Of a stretch of DNA of 14,965 nt, positions 1-6,905 are shown piece by piece. Source of the stretch: Streptomyces sp. NRRL WC-3618 (GTDB lineage: Bacteria; Actinomycetota; Actinomycetes; Streptomycetales; Streptomycetaceae); contig NZ_LGDW01000079.1 in assembly GCF_001280005.1 (NCBI RefSeq), positions 1-14,965 on the forward strand, read 5' to 3'. The translations under genes were made by a program, and so were the position numbers. Numbering within the stretch: the stretch's first letter is position 1; the number at the start of each line of letters is the position of its first letter. The notes under the pieces are model-generated. The model was not told where the DNA came from. It saw nothing but the letters and a program-made list of their open reading frames with translations, and ran no database searches.

Positions 1-1
1 C

Positions 2-622
2 CCCATGGCACCCCCGGCACCCCCCGCCCCCACCCTCGGCGCCGGGAAGATCAACCTCGACAAGGGCCGCGTAAGTCTCCAGAAGAACGAGACCGTCTCC
101 CTGGTCAAGGGCGGCAGCCCCCTTCTCTCCCAGGTCAAGATGGGCCTCGGCTGGGAGCCGGCGTACCGGGGCAAGGACATCGACCTGGACGCGTCGGTCA
201 TCGCGTACGGCCCGCAGCGCAACCACATCGACAGCTGCTACTTCGGCAAGCTCTCGATCGTGAACGGCGCGATCAAGCACTCTGGCGACAACCTCACGGG
301 CGAGGGCGGCGGCGACGACGAGGTCATCGTGGTCGACCTCGGCCGCCTCCCCCAGGAGGTCACCGGCCTGGTCTTCACGGTCAACTCCTTCTCAGGCCAG
401 AAGTTCACCGAGGTGGCGAAGGCGTACTGCCGTCTCCTGGACGCGGCGACCGGCGAGGAACTGGTCCGCTTCGACCTGACCAGCGCCGAACCGCAGACGG
501 GCGTGATGATGGCCAAGATGATCAAGCAGTTCTCGGGCGAGTGGGAGATGACGGCGATCGGCGACTTCGTCAAGTCCCGCACGGTCAGAGGCATGGTGAA
601 GCCGGCCGCCCAGGCGCTGTAA
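2..622 (+). CDS. TerD domain protein, 5' end cut by window
   Basis: C-terminal part of a TerD/TerE-family protein, a family of calcium-binding proteins linked to tellurite resistance and stress or differentiation responses in Streptomyces; the exact role of this member is unknown. The single TerD domain fills almost all the visible protein: the stretch GWEPAYRGKDIDLDASV near residue 50 carries the acidic DLDAS motif, followed by VIVVDLGRLP and a C-terminal RFDL...FSGEWEMTAIGD segment typical of the fold. The first ATG in view is at 5, but it lies in a Pro/Ala-rich run (PPAPPAPT) and the frame is open to the window edge. Similar streptomycete proteins have a Pro/Gln-rich linker before this domain, so the true start is probably upstream and the Met internal. 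No other ter gene is visible. It ends 74 bp before the convergent FBP gene. Domain call is firm; start is not. Confidence 0.88.
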   Translation, partial: PMAPPAPPAPTLGAGKINLDKGRVSLQKNETVSLVKGGSPLLSQVKMGLGWEPAYRGKDIDLDASVIAYGPQRNHIDSCYFGKLSIVNGAIKHSGDNLTGEGGGDDEVIVVDLGRLPQEVTGLVFTVNSFSGQKFTEVAKAYCRLLDAATGEELVRFDLTSAEPQTGVMMAKMIKQFSGEWEMTAIGDFVKSRTVRGMVKPAAQAL

Positions 623-696
623 GGACGCGAGGCCACGCACAGAAGTGGACCGTGGGGCGACACCGCCACCCCGCCACCCGTCACCCCGCGACACCG

Positions 697-1191
697 TCAA
701 GCCGTTGTCACCTTGGCGATGAACGCGGCGACGTTCCCCACGGTCCGCCGGATCTTCTCCTCCAGAGTGATCGTCTCGTGGAGCCGCGCCCCGGGGCCCG
801 CGTCCTTCCTGCCCCGTACATAGAGGGAGCAGCAGAGGTCGCCGCAGATGTACGCGCCCACCGAGTTGCCCTGCTTCCCGGCCTTGCCCGCCTTCGGCGC
901 GACCATCAGGGAGACGCCTCCGGTGTGCGAGGTCAGGCACATCGAGCACAGGCTGCGCCGCGTCTGCCCGAAGGCGGGCGCGGAGCTGCGCAGGGCGAGG
1001 GCGGTCGGACGGCCGTCCAGCTCGGTGACCAGATAGGCCCGGTCAGGCGCCTGTGGGTCTCGCCACCCCAGGAAGTCCAGGTCGCCCCAGGGCCGCTCGG
1101 CCAGGTCACGCGGCACGGACAGGCGCTGCGCCTCACCCTTGGTGCAGTTCACGAACGCGGCACGGATCTCTTGTTCAGTCAACGGTTCCAT
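697..1191 (-). CDS. FBP domain (EF-G-binding, FusB-like) zinc protein
   Basis: A 164-aa protein resembling the FBP domain family, the C-terminal treble-clef zinc-binding module of FusB/FBP elongation factor G-binding proteins that release stalled EF-G from ribosomes and can give fusidic acid tolerance. The likely zinc ligands are visible: C82-x2-C85 (CSMC) and C116 with C120/C121 (CGDLCC). The N-terminus MEPLTEQEIRAAFVNC and the phrase YLVTELDGRP before the zinc module fit the actinobacterial members. Length matches them as I recall. The ATG at 1191-1189 has no Shine-Dalgarno sequence. A TTGCCT (1226-1221), 17 nt, TAGCCT (1203-1198) promoter on this strand would start transcription at or within a base of the A of ATG, so the mRNA is probably leaderless. 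The promoter overlaps the operator shared with the divergent TetR gene. Whether it acts on EF-G here is inferred from family only. Confidence 0.85.
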   Translation of the reverse strand: MEPLTEQEIRAAFVNCTKGEAQRLSVPRDLAERPWGDLDFLGWRDPQAPDRAYLVTELDGRPTALALRSSAPAFGQTRRSLCSMCLTSHTGGVSLMVAPKAGKAGKQGNSVGAYICGDLCCSLYVRGRKDAGPGARLHETITLEEKIRRTVGNVAAFIAKVTTA

Positions 1192-1197
1192 AAGGGC

Positions 1198-1226
1198 AGG
1201 CTAATTTGCCTAAATGATTTAGGCAA
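1198..1226 (-). promoter_or_regulatory. Promoter of FBP gene, probably leaderless
   Basis: On the minus strand TTGCCT (1226-1221), a 17-nt spacer and TAGCCT (1203-1198) form a plausible promoter. The predicted start falls at about 1191-1192, the first base of the FBP start codon or one base before it. This agrees with the absence of a ribosome binding site. The -35 box lies in the same palindrome as the forward promoter. Confidence 0.45.
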
Positions 1227-1227
1227 A
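1205..1227. promoter_or_regulatory. Perfect palindromic operator, divergent TetR/FBP promoters
   Basis: A perfect 23-bp palindrome with arms TTTGCCTAAAT and ATTTAGGCAAA around a central G at 1216. It lies between the divergent FBP gene and TetR gene and includes the probable -35 hexamers of both promoters (1206-1211 on the plus strand, 1221-1226 on the minus strand). The size, symmetry and place are those of a TetR-family autoregulatory operator. It is strikingly AT-rich for this genome. Binding by the adjacent regulator is inferred. Confidence 0.8.
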
Positions 1228-1235
1228 CCTATATT
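1206..1235 (+). promoter_or_regulatory. Promoter of TetR-esterase operon
   Basis: A -35 TTGCCT (1206-1211), an 18-nt spacer and a -10 TATATT (1230-1235) precede the TetR gene. The predicted start near 1242 leaves a short leader with a strong AAGGAGG at 1252-1258, six bases before the ATG at 1265. The -35 box is inside the palindrome, so bound repressor would block polymerase. Confidence 0.6.
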
Positions 1236-1264
1236 CTCCTTAGCCAAACAGAAGGAGGTGGGCC

Positions 1265-1843
1265 ATGGCACGCGCAGGACTGACCACGGAACGCCTGACC
1301 AGGGCCGGAGCGGACCTCGCCGACGAGGTCGGATTCGACCAGGTGACCGCCTCCGAGCTCGCCCGGCGGTTCGACGTCAAGGTCGCGAGCCTGTACTCGC
1401 ACGTCAAGAACACCCAGGACCTCAAGACCAGGATCGCTCTGCTCGCCCTGGAGGAACTCGCCGACCAAGCCGCCGACGCCGTGGCGGGACGGGCCGGCAA
1501 GGACGCCCTGACCGCCTTCGCGAACGTCTACCGCGACTACGGCCGGGAGCATCCGGGCCGCGCCGCCGCCACCCGGATGAGACTCGACCCCGAGACGGCG
1601 GCGGCCAGTGCGGGCGTCCGGCACGCCCAGATGACCCGGGCGATCCTGCGCGGCTACGACCTGACGGAGCCCGACCAGACCCACGCGGTCCGCCTCCTGG
1701 GCAGCGTCTTCCACGGGTACGTCAGCCTGGAGACGGCGGGCGGCTTCAGCCACAGCGCCCCAGACTCGGACGAGACCTGGACCCGGACCCTGGACGCCCT
1801 CGACGCACTGCTGCGCAACTGGCCCGCTCCTTCCACCCCTTGA
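1265..1843 (+). CDS. TetR/AcrR family regulator (WHG-type C-terminus)
   Basis: A 192-aa TetR/AcrR-family transcriptional repressor. Residues about 8-58 form the N-terminal DNA-binding domain: LTRAGADLADEVGFDQVT, then the recognition helix-turn-helix ASELARRFDVKVASLYSHV and the following KNTQDLKTRIA. The rest is the ligand-binding domain; FHGYVSLETAGGF near residue 160 fits the WHG-type TetR C-terminal domain. The ATG at 1265 has a strong AAGGAGG at 1252-1258. The gene is 20 bp from the SGNH esterase, which has its own GGAGG, so the two are probably one operon. The perfect palindrome upstream is the likely binding site, implying control of its own operon and of the divergent FBP gene. The inducer is unknown; a substrate or product of the esterase is a reasonable guess. 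Confidence 0.92.
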   Translation: MARAGLTTERLTRAGADLADEVGFDQVTASELARRFDVKVASLYSHVKNTQDLKTRIALLALEELADQAADAVAGRAGKDALTAFANVYRDYGREHPGRAAATRMRLDPETAAASAGVRHAQMTRAILRGYDLTEPDQTHAVRLLGSVFHGYVSLETAGGFSHSAPDSDETWTRTLDALDALLRNWPAPSTP

Positions 1844-1863
1844 CCGACAGGCGGAGGAAAGAC

Positions 1864-3177
1864 ATGCCCCCCGACCACGACCGGACCACCACGCCGCAAA
1901 CGGCGAACACGACGCCGAACACCACATCCCCCACCGCGCCCACCACCACGTCCGCGTCCACCACCACGTCCACCACCGCGTCCGCGTCCCTCACCACCCC
2001 GATCACCGCGGACCTCATCCACGGCGCCCTCGACCTGGAGCACACGCCCCACGGCGTACTCCCCCACCGCCTGCCCGCCCGAGCACGCGCCCAGAACACG
2101 GACCCCCAGCTCGCCATGGCGGAGGCCCAGCCCTCCGGCGTACGGCTGGTCTTCCGCACCCGGGCGACCTCCGTCGAACTGGACTCGCTGCCCACCAAAC
2201 GTGTCTATGTGGGCGCCCCGACGCGCCCAGACGGCATGTACGACCTGCTCGTGGACGGCCACCTGACCGGTCAGGGCAGCGTGCCGGGCGGTAACACCAT
2301 CACCATCGACATGACAGCCGGGACCGCCGAGACCCGGCCCGGCCCGTTCGGCACCCTCCGCTTCACGGGCCTGCCGGACCGCCTGAAGATCATCGAGATC
2401 TGGCTGCCCCACAACGAGACGACCGAGCTCGTCGCGCTGCGCACCGACGCGCCCCTCGAACCCGTACCGAGCGGCGACCGGGGTCGCAGGGTCTGGCTGC
2501 ACCACGGCAGTTCGATCAGCCACGGCTCCGACGCGGCGAGCCCCACCAGGATCTGGCCCGCCCTCGCCGCGGCCCTCGGCGATGTGGAGCTCATCAACCT
2601 GGGCCTGGGTGGCGGCGCGCTGCTCGACCCGTTCACCGCTCGCGCGATGCGCGACACGCCCGCCGACCTGATCAGCGTCAAGATCGGCATCAACCTGGTC
2701 AACACCGATCTGATGCGGCTGCGAGCCTTCGGCCCGGCGGTCCACGGCTTCCTCGACACCATCCGCGAGGGCCATCCGACCACACCGCTCCTGCTCGTCT
2801 CACCCATCTACTGCCCCATGCACGAGGACACTCCCGGCCCCACCGCCCTGGAGCTCGGCACGGTGGGCGCCGGTCGACTGCGCTTCCAGGCCATGGGCGA
2901 CCCCGCCGAGCGCGCCGTCGGCAAACTGACCCTCAATGTCATCCGGGAGGAGCTGTCCCGCATCGTGCGGCAGCGGTCGGCGGACGATCCGCACCTTCGC
3001 CACCTCGACGGCCGCGCCCTGTACGGCGAGTCCGACTTCGCCGACCTTCCCCTGCCCGACCAGCTCCACCCGGACGCGGCCACCCACCGCCGCATGGGCG
3101 AACGCTTCGCCGAACTCGCCTTCACCGCACCGGAACCACTCTTCCCGCCCCCGGAGCCGCCCCTCCGGAACTCCTAG
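1864..3177 (+). CDS. SGNH/GDSL esterase, SsfX3-like, with Thr-rich N-terminus
   Basis: A 437-aa SGNH hydrolase resembling the SsfX3-type family: an N-terminal beta-sandwich followed by a GDSL-like domain. Visible blocks: I, GSSISHG at 215-221 with Ser217 in the nucleophile position; II, NLGLGGG with Gly247; III, KIGIN with Asn277; V, DQLH with Asp399 and His402. The block I Asp is replaced by Ser216, as in other GSSI members. SsfX3 itself acylates a tetracycline, so this may be an esterase or an acyltransferase; no signal peptide is seen. The ATG at 1864 follows GGAGGAAAGAC. Residues about 7-45 are an unusual Thr/Ser/Pro run ahead of the family's usual start ([14 protein letters not shown]...). 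The frame is open far upstream, but that part overlaps the TetR gene out of frame and has no protein character. Co-transcribed with TetR. Its stop interlocks with that of acdS. Confidence 0.87.
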   Translation: MPPDHDRTTTPQTANTTPNTTSPTAPTTTSASTTTSTTASASLTTPITADLIHGALDLEHTPHGVLPHRLPARARAQNTDPQLAMAEAQPSGVRLVFRTRATSVELDSLPTKRVYVGAPTRPDGMYDLLVDGHLTGQGSVPGGNTITIDMTAGTAETRPGPFGTLRFTGLPDRLKIIEIWLPHNETTELVALRTDAPLEPVPSGDRGRRVWLHHGSSISHGSDAASPTRIWPALAAALGDVELINLGLGGGALLDPFTARAMRDTPADLISVKIGINLVNTDLMRLRAFGPAVHGFLDTIREGHPTTPLLLVSPIYCPMHEDTPGPTALELGTVGAGRLRFQAMGDPAERAVGKLTLNVIREELSRIVRQRSADDPHLRHLDGRALYGESDFADLPLPDQLHPDAATHRRMGERFAELAFTAPEPLFPPPEPPLRNS

Positions 3178-4190
3178 AACAGCGCGCTGTACGCGTTCAG
3201 CGCGGGCTGTCCGCCCAAGTGCGCGTACAGCACGGTGGAGTCCCGCCCGATCTCGCCCCGAGCCACGAGATCGACCATCCCGGCCATCGACTTCCCCTCG
3301 TACACGGGATCGGTGACCATCCCCTCCGTACGGGCGGCGAGCCGCATCGCGTCCAGGGTCGTGTCGTCGGGGATGCCGTACGTACCGGCGTGGTAGCGCT
3401 CGTCCAGCTCGACGTCCGCCTGCGTCAACTCCCGGTTGACGCCGATGAGTTGCCCGGTGTTGTGGGCGATCCGCGCGATCTGCTCCTTCGTCCGGGCGGG
3501 CGCCGCCGACGCGTCGATGCCGAGCACGCGCCGCGAGCGGCCACCCGCCTCCTCCAGCGCCGCGAACCCGGCGACCATGCCGGCCTGGGTCGACCCGGTC
3601 ACCGAGCACACCACCACGGTGTCGAAGAAGACCCCCAACTCCCGTTCCTGCTCAGCCACTTCGTACGCCCAACCGGCGAACCCCAGCCCGCCCAGCGGGT
3701 GGTCGGAGGCGCCCGCCGGAATCGCGTACGGCTTGCCGCCCCCTTCCTCCACCTCGCGCAGCGCCAGCTCCCAGCTCTCCTTGAACCCGATACCGAACCC
3801 GGCACGCACCAGCCGCACATCGGCCCCGGCGAGCCGGCTGATCAGGATGTTGCCGACCTTGTCGTAGACGGAGTCGGGCCATTCGACCCAACTCTCCTGC
3901 ACCAGCACGCACTTGAGCCCGGCGCGGGCGGCGCAGGCGGCGACCTGACGGGTGTGGTTGGACTGCACACCGCCGATCGAGACGAGCGTGTCGCAACCCT
4001 GGGCGAGCGCGTCGGCGACCAGGTACTCCAGCTTGCGCGTCTTGTTGCCGCCGTACGCGACACCGGAGTTGCAGTCCTCGCGCTTGGCCCAGAGGGCGGC
4101 GCCGCCGAGATGAGCGGTGAGCCGCTCCAGGGAATGCACGGGCGAAGGCCCGAAGAGGAGGGGGTAACGCTGGTACGAGGCAAGGGACAT
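3174..4190 (-). CDS. acdS: 1-aminocyclopropane-1-carboxylate deaminase
   Basis: PLP-dependent ACC deaminase, 338 aa, the usual AcdS length. It splits ACC, the plant ethylene precursor, into 2-oxobutanoate and ammonia in the cytoplasm. Lys50 in [12 protein letters not shown] is the PLP lysine and Ser77 in [10 protein letters not shown] corresponds to the Pseudomonas Ser78. With a +3 offset, Tyr271, Tyr297, Glu298 (DPVYEGKS) and Leu325 (YAHLGGQPA) match the residues (Tyr268, Tyr294, Glu295, Leu322) that separate true ACC deaminases from D-cysteine desulfhydrases. The ATG at 4190-4188 is preceded by GGGAG seven to eight bases away. It lies 40 bp downstream of the FCD-domain regulator remnant, in the same direction. 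The gap holds a candidate operator. The last four bases overlap the stop of the convergent esterase gene. Confidence 0.95.
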   Translation of the reverse strand: MSLASYQRYPLLFGPSPVHSLERLTAHLGGAALWAKREDCNSGVAYGGNKTRKLEYLVADALAQGCDTLVSIGGVQSNHTRQVAACAARAGLKCVLVQESWVEWPDSVYDKVGNILISRLAGADVRLVRAGFGIGFKESWELALREVEEGGGKPYAIPAGASDHPLGGLGFAGWAYEVAEQERELGVFFDTVVVCSVTGSTQAGMVAGFAALEEAGGRSRRVLGIDASAAPARTKEQIARIAHNTGQLIGVNRELTQADVELDERYHAGTYGIPDDTTLDAMRLAARTEGMVTDPVYEGKSMAGMVDLVARGEIGRDSTVLYAHLGGQPALNAYSALF

Positions 4191-4203
4191 GAGGTTTCTC
4201 CCG

Positions 4204-4233
4204 TGATCGGTCGCTTGACCACTGGCTTGATCA
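4204..4233 (-). promoter_or_regulatory. Candidate operator in front of acdS
   Basis: The 40-bp gap between the regulator and acdS holds two near-identical 9-mers, GCTTGACCA (4213-4221) and GCTTGATCA (4225-4233), with a period of 12. It also holds a short inverted repeat, GGTC-GCTT-GACC (4209-4220), flanked by outer TGATC and GATCA. The GGTC...GACC symmetry resembles GntR-family operators. Site use is inferred; the adjacent regulator seems to have lost its DNA-binding domain. Confidence 0.3.
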
Positions 4234-5097
4234 GTCGCTGTCGGCGAGCTCGGCGAGCCCGCGCCAGATCTCCTGGGTGACGCGGACCGCTTCGTCCACG
4301 TCTCCCGCCGCGCAGGCGTCGAGGAGCCGGTCGTGCAGGCCGGCCGAGCGACAGTTGCCGCCCTCGCTGAAGCGTCGTCGCTCCAGGCGGCGGATGAGCG
4401 GGGTGTAGCGGGCGGCGGTGGCGGCCGCGGCGCGATTTCCGCTGACCCGGACGAGGACGTCGTGCAGCTGGTCGTCGGCGCGCAGAGCGGACTCCACGTC
4501 ACCGGCACGGACGGCGGCCGCGAACCGCTCGTTGGCCGTGCGCATCGCCTCGACGTCCGCGGCGAACAGCCGGGGCACGGCGACCCGTGTGACCAGCTCG
4601 TGCATGGCCCCGACCACGGCCGCCGCGTCCCGCACGTCGGCGGCCACGACGGGCGTCACCTTCGTGTAGCTCTGCGGCTTGCTCTCCTCGCCTTCACGCC
4701 CGAACCGGCTCGCCGTCAGAGGAAGCGGGACATGATCTCCCGCTTCCAGTTTCTCGGCTCTCTTCCACTCCCAGGCCTGCCGACCAGTGCGCCTTTGCGT
4801 CACCCACGAGTGCCCGAGCGCAGTCTCCAGGACTCGCCCGGACACGAAGGAGACACGCACAATGGAACTCGCTCCCACCTGGCTGCGGGCGGCTGGAACA
4901 GCGGAGATCAATTTTCCCACAGAGTGATCTCGTAGTCCCTGGTTGGGACCGTACCGCACCGGTCTGGTGTCCCATGGCTTGTCGTAGGAGAGCACAGGAC
5001 TTGGCTTTGCCGCGACCTGTTCGATCGGAACAGCCGACCCGTCAGCCAGCCAGACAAGGCTTCCCTCTGCTATCCCGCCCAAGAGTTTTTCTGCCAA
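4231..5097 (-). pseudogene. Chimera: Hint/class 3 intein N-half fused to GntR FCD domain
   Basis: The open frame encodes 288 aa from a TTG at 5097, which has GGGAGG five bases upstream; a GTG at 5145 would add 16 residues but has no ribosome site. Residues about 146-288 are the FCD ligand-binding domain of a GntR regulator ([22 protein letters not shown] with likely metal or ligand His). [10 protein letters not shown] at 140-149 looks like the wing strand that ends a GntR winged helix, but no winged helix precedes it. Instead residues 9-130 look like the start of an intein/Hint fold: block A IAEGSLVWLADGSAVPIEQV, block B SGRVLETALGHSWVTQ (Thr92, His96, Trp98) and AGDHVPLP. The residue before block A is Gly, not Cys. 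Blocks F and G, needed for C-terminal splicing, are absent. The regulator is probably unable to bind DNA. It could be a decayed gene or a working fusion; I favour decay. Confidence 0.6.
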
Positions 5098-5213
5098 CGT
5101 AGCCTCCCACCCACCCTCACCAGAACACGCGTGTCTGATGCGCACGTTATTTCAGAGGGTCCGGCGGGAGGCCACTTCGCACGTAGGGTCACTCGAAACT
5201 GGCCCCTAGCTGG

Positions 5214-6654
5214 CTAGCTACGCTTCCAGGGCCCGGTGATGGCCAGCATGATCCCCGGCGTCTGAATGTTGGCGTACAGCGTCTTTCCGTCGGGCGAGAA
5301 GGTCACGCCGGTGAACTCGCTGTATTCGGGCGCCTCTTCGGTGCCGAGGTTGAGTTCGTTGCGGGCGATCGGGTACGTGCGTCCGCTGTCCGTCGCGCCG
5401 AACAGGTGCTGGACGCCTTCGCCGTCCTCGGCGATGACCAGGCCGCCGTACGGGGAGACGGTGATGTTGTCGGGGCCGTCGAAGGCGCCGTCGGCCGACG
5501 GGTCGGGGTTCACGCCCAGCAGGACCTTGAGGGTGAGCGCGCGGCGCTTGGGGTCATAGAACCAGACCTGGCCGTCGTGCTGGACGGGGCTCTCGTCACG
5601 GGCGTACGAGGAGACGATGTAGGTGCCGCCGTCGCCCCACCACATGCCTTCGAGCTTGCGGGCCCGGGTGATCTCTCCGGCGCCGAACTGCTTGCGCACG
5701 TCGACGGTCTTGGCGTCGCGGTCGGGTACGTCGACCCAGTCGACGCCGTACACCGTGCCGATCTTCGTGGCGCGGGAGAGGTCGTCGACGGAACTTGCCC
5801 CCGGAGTCGTAGCACTTGGGCGCCTGGAGGACGCCCGCGGTGTCGGAGAGGGTGCGGAGGTTGCCGTGGCCGTGGTGGCACTGCTGCGGCGGGGTCCAGC
5901 GGTAGAGGAGGCCGTTGGGGGACGCGGCGTCCTCGGTGAGGTAGGCGTCGCCGCGCTTGGGGTCGATGACGACGGCCTCGTGGTTGTAACGCCCGAAGAA
6001 CTTCAGGGGCTTGGGGTTCAGGTTGGCGCGCTTGTCACAGGGGTCGACCTCGAAGACGTACCCGTGGTCCTTGGTCATGCCGTTGACGCCGACCCGGTCG
6101 GAGTTCTCCTCGCAGGTGAGCCAGGTGCCCCAAGGGGTGCTGCCGCCCGCGCAGTTGGTGGAGGTGCCCGCGATGCCCACCCACTCGGCGACATGCCCGT
6201 CGGGGCGCACCTCGACGACCGTGCAGCCGCCGGACGCGGCGGGGTCGTAGACGAGGCCCTCGGTGAGCGGCACCGGGTGCTCCCAGTTGGCGCGCGGGCC
6301 CTTCAGCTCGTGGTTGTTGACGAGGAGGGTGGTGCCGCGCGGGCCCGCGAAGGCGGCGGTGCCGTCGTGGTTGGACGGGGTGATCTCGCCGGAGTCCAGC
6401 TTGGTCTTCCCGCTGTACGTGATCACGCGGTACGAGAATCCGGCGGGCAGCGCCAGCAGACCCATGGGGTCGGGCAGGAGCGGGCCGTAGCCGACTCCGT
6501 GGTGCCCGTGCCGGTCATCCGATTCCCCGGCCTCGCTCTCCGTGGACGCGAGGGCGTTGGGCGCGGTGGCGAGGGCCCCGACGCTGCCGGCGAGCACGAC
6601 CCCGGCCGAGGTGAGCGCGGACTGTCTGGCGAAGTCCCTGCGGGTGAGCGACAT
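5214..6654 (-). pseudogene. phoX: PhoX family alkaline phosphatase, frameshifted
   Basis: PhoX-type (DUF839) secreted phosphatase that releases phosphate from phosphomonoesters using calcium and iron. The start MSLTRRDFARQSALTSAG has a twin-arginine motif, and the signal ends near APNALAS, so export is folded via Tat. Family motifs appear in order: LLVNNHEL, WGTWLTCEEN, YNHEAVVIDPKRGDAYLTED, then PDNITVSPYGGLVIAEDGEG and EFTGVTFSPDGKTLYANIQ. The ATG at 6654 has AGGAGA six bases upstream. At 5790-5791 one extra base (GG on the plus strand, expected G) breaks the frame after about residue 287: GGKF is followed by RRRPLPRHED instead of VDDLSRATKIGTVYG in the next frame. Both sides are intact, and corrected it encodes 479 aa. 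It may be a true recent inactivation or a sequencing error. A PHO-box repeat upstream suggests PhoP control. Confidence 0.88.
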
Positions 6655-6726
6655 GAAGTCTCCTGTGACGGTGGACGTGCCGTGAAGTGGAGGGCGGCGC
6701 ACTCGGTTCGGCGCCACGCTCCCGCC

Positions 6727-6748
6727 CACACCTGAACACGAGTTGAAC
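6727..6748 (-). promoter_or_regulatory. PHO box (PhoP site) upstream of phoX
   Basis: On the minus strand two adjacent 11-nt direct repeats, GTTCAACTCGT (6748-6738) and GTTCAGGTGTG (6737-6727), both begin with GTTCA. Streptomyces PhoP binds 11-nt direct repeat units with a GTTCACC-like core, and the gene downstream is a phosphatase. It ends 72 bases before the phoX ATG, leaving room for a promoter. No convincing -10 could be fixed. Confidence 0.65.
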
Positions 6749-6794
6749 GGAGACCGACGTCACGAAACTCGCTTCCGAATTCGCCGCCGAGGCA

Positions 6795-6866
6795 GCTGCC
6801 CCGCAGGGGCAGCGCCGAAGGGGCGCGGGGAACTGCGCGACCAGCCACGACGCCGCCGCCGACAAC
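6795..6866. repeat. Dispersed Streptomyces-type intergenic repeat with hairpins
   Basis: This stretch starts with a perfect hairpin (arms GCTGCCCC 6795-6802 and GGGGCAGC 6806-6813, loop GCA). A second one follows, GCGCC...GGCGC (6812-6826). Then comes GGGGAACTGCGCGACCAGCC, a sequence I recognise from memory as recurring between genes in many Streptomyces genomes. It lies downstream of the helical protein gene and upstream of phoX, so it may help stop transcription from the former. No run of U follows. Confidence 0.55.
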
Positions 6867-6875
6867 GAACCAGCC

Positions 6876-6888
6876 GCGGTGGCACCGC
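6876..6888 (-). terminator. Weak hairpin after helical protein gene
   Basis: A short inverted repeat, GCGGT (6876-6880) and ACCGC (6884-6888) around GGC, lies 18 bases past the stop of the minus-strand gene ending at 6906. It has no T-run, so a terminator role is only suggested. The larger hairpin at 6795-6813 could serve the same purpose. Confidence 0.25.
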
Positions 6889-6905
6889 CAAACGGAGCGC
6901 CCCGC

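Noticed and set aside
2..622. TerD gene as part of a tellurite-resistance or defence cluster
   Set aside because: No other ter gene or partner is in view; the neighbours are unrelated, so no cluster can be claimed.
541..1863. Long open frame running from 541 into the esterase gene
   Set aside because: The frame is free of stops only because of high GC. Before 1864 it is Arg/Pro/Gly-rich, overlaps the FBP and TetR genes in other frames and has no family features; the ribosome site and conserved start are at 1864.
3219..4280. Plus-strand open frame opposite acdS
   Set aside because: Antisense shadow of acdS with no ribosome site or recognisable domain.
5786..5796. Programmed frameshifting in phoX
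   Set aside because: The site has no slippery heptamer or obvious downstream structure and the family does not use frameshifting; a one-base insertion is simpler.
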